Positions 6,944-7,403 of a stretch of 7,403 bases of DNA are shown here, in pieces. Each line of letters starts with the position of its first letter. Position 1 is the stretch's first letter. This stretch comes from an uncultured Kroppenstedtia sp. (GTDB lineage: Bacteria; Bacillota; Bacilli; Thermoactinomycetales; DSM-45169), in assembly GCA_959600065.1 (NCBI GenBank), contig CAUGKZ010000083.1, positions 1 to 7,403 on the forward strand. The letters run 5' to 3'. Both the position numbers and the translations under genes were made by a program. The notes below the pieces were generated by a model. That model was not told the origin of the DNA and did not search any database. It saw only the letters and a list, made by a program, of their open reading frames with translations.

Positions 6944-7403
6944 ACCTTTACATCGCTCACTTCAGCAATGGCTTGTTCAATGCTCGCGTCAAAGTTCCTG
7001 TTTTCAAAGGGCGTTTGGCGCAGACGGTGGGGTAAAACAAGGGATGCGGCCTGCTCCATATCCTGGGGCGACACATTCTTTCTTCCATTCCAAGCAGCAA
7101 GGGTCTGTGCGGTTTTCATCATCATAATGTCGGCACGGTGACTGTGAATTCCCAGACGGACCGAGATCCGGGCTACAACGGCAAGCATCTCCTCCGTGAT
7201 TTCAACGTCGGATAGCATCTCTTTGGCTTGCTCAATTTGCCTGACTAACCTCAACTGCCTCGGTGCATACTCGCGACAAAACGTCTCCGGATCCGCCTCG
7301 TAGGCGAGACGGCGCTGAATAACTTTCATGCGTTGCTGGACATCTGGCTCCCCGGTTACCTCCACTGATAAAGCAAACCGATCCGACAGTTGGGGACGCA
7401 AGT
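6940..7403 (-). CDS. chlI: Chelatase small AAA+ subunit, ChlI/BchI type, C-terminal part
   Basis: The final 154 codons of the gene are present; the 5' end lies beyond 7403. The frame runs open to the edge. The TTG at 7401 is read as an internal leucine, because the sequence continues the ChlI block usually seen as EEGxLRPQLxDRF. Visible are LRPQLSDRFALSVEV with the DRF arginine, the helical-bundle segment typical of ChlI (FCREYAPRQLRLVRQIEQA), the sensor-2 region GIHSHRADIMMMKTAQ, and the terminal LVLPHRLRQTPFE found near the end of most ChlI proteins. Walker A and B are outside the window. ChlI is the ATP-hydrolysing ring subunit that works with ChlD. Its stop overlaps the chlD ATG (ATGA), so the two are cotranslated, fitting their joint complex. 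In this operon it probably serves CobN in place of CobS. Confidence 0.92.
   Translation of the reverse strand, partial: LRPQLSDRFALSVEVTGEPDVQQRMKVIQRRLAYEADPETFCREYAPRQLRLVRQIEQAKEMLSDVEITEEMLAVVARISVRLGIHSHRADIMMMKTAQTLAAWNGRKNVSPQDMEQAASLVLPHRLRQTPFENRNFDASIEQAIAEVSDVKV

Noticed and set aside
7399..7401. TTG as a start codon for the chlI frame
   Set aside because: It encodes the leucine of the conserved LRPQLxDRF block, and the frame continues to the window edge, so the gene is simply cut off here.

Overview
The window looks like chromosomal DNA of a mid-GC Bacillota, probably Bacillales. The reasons are the strong AAGGAG-type ribosome binding sites, an ANT(6) enzyme resembling AadK of Bacillus subtilis, and a CobN of the type seen in Gram-positive bacteria and archaea. 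I cannot name the genus. All convincing genes lie on the minus strand, so in transcription order the window reads from right to left.

From 7403 down to 1269 is a tight chelatase operon, chlI (5' end outside the window), chlD and cobN. chlI and chlD overlap by 4 bases (ATGA), and 26 bases separate chlD from cobN. Together they encode the two AAA+ subunits and the large porphyrinoid-binding subunit of a class I, ATP-dependent metal chelatase. The large subunit is CobN-like, whereas the small and medium subunits are magnesium-chelatase-like (ChlI, ChlD) rather than CobS/CobT. The likeliest job is cobalt insertion in aerobic-type cobalamin synthesis. The promoter, and any cobalamin riboswitch, would lie upstream of the window.

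From 1268 to 946 is a 323-base intergenic region that is unusually rich in structure. Its cobN-proximal half carries two opposed runs of four G-tracts, one per strand, which are predicted G-quadruplex motifs. In the operon transcript they could instead pair as one long interrupted hairpin ahead of a T-rich stretch. Its aadK-proximal half holds an extended -10 promoter, an 8-codon reading frame (MKILLDHL) with an ideal ribosome binding site, and a leader RNA predicted to pair the whole aadK Shine-Dalgarno sequence in a two-part stem. This looks like translational control of the resistance gene and is the most interesting part of the window.

From 945 to 70 is aadK, an aminoglycoside (streptomycin) 6-adenylyltransferase. 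Bases 1 to 69, downstream of its stop, show no gene and no clear terminator.
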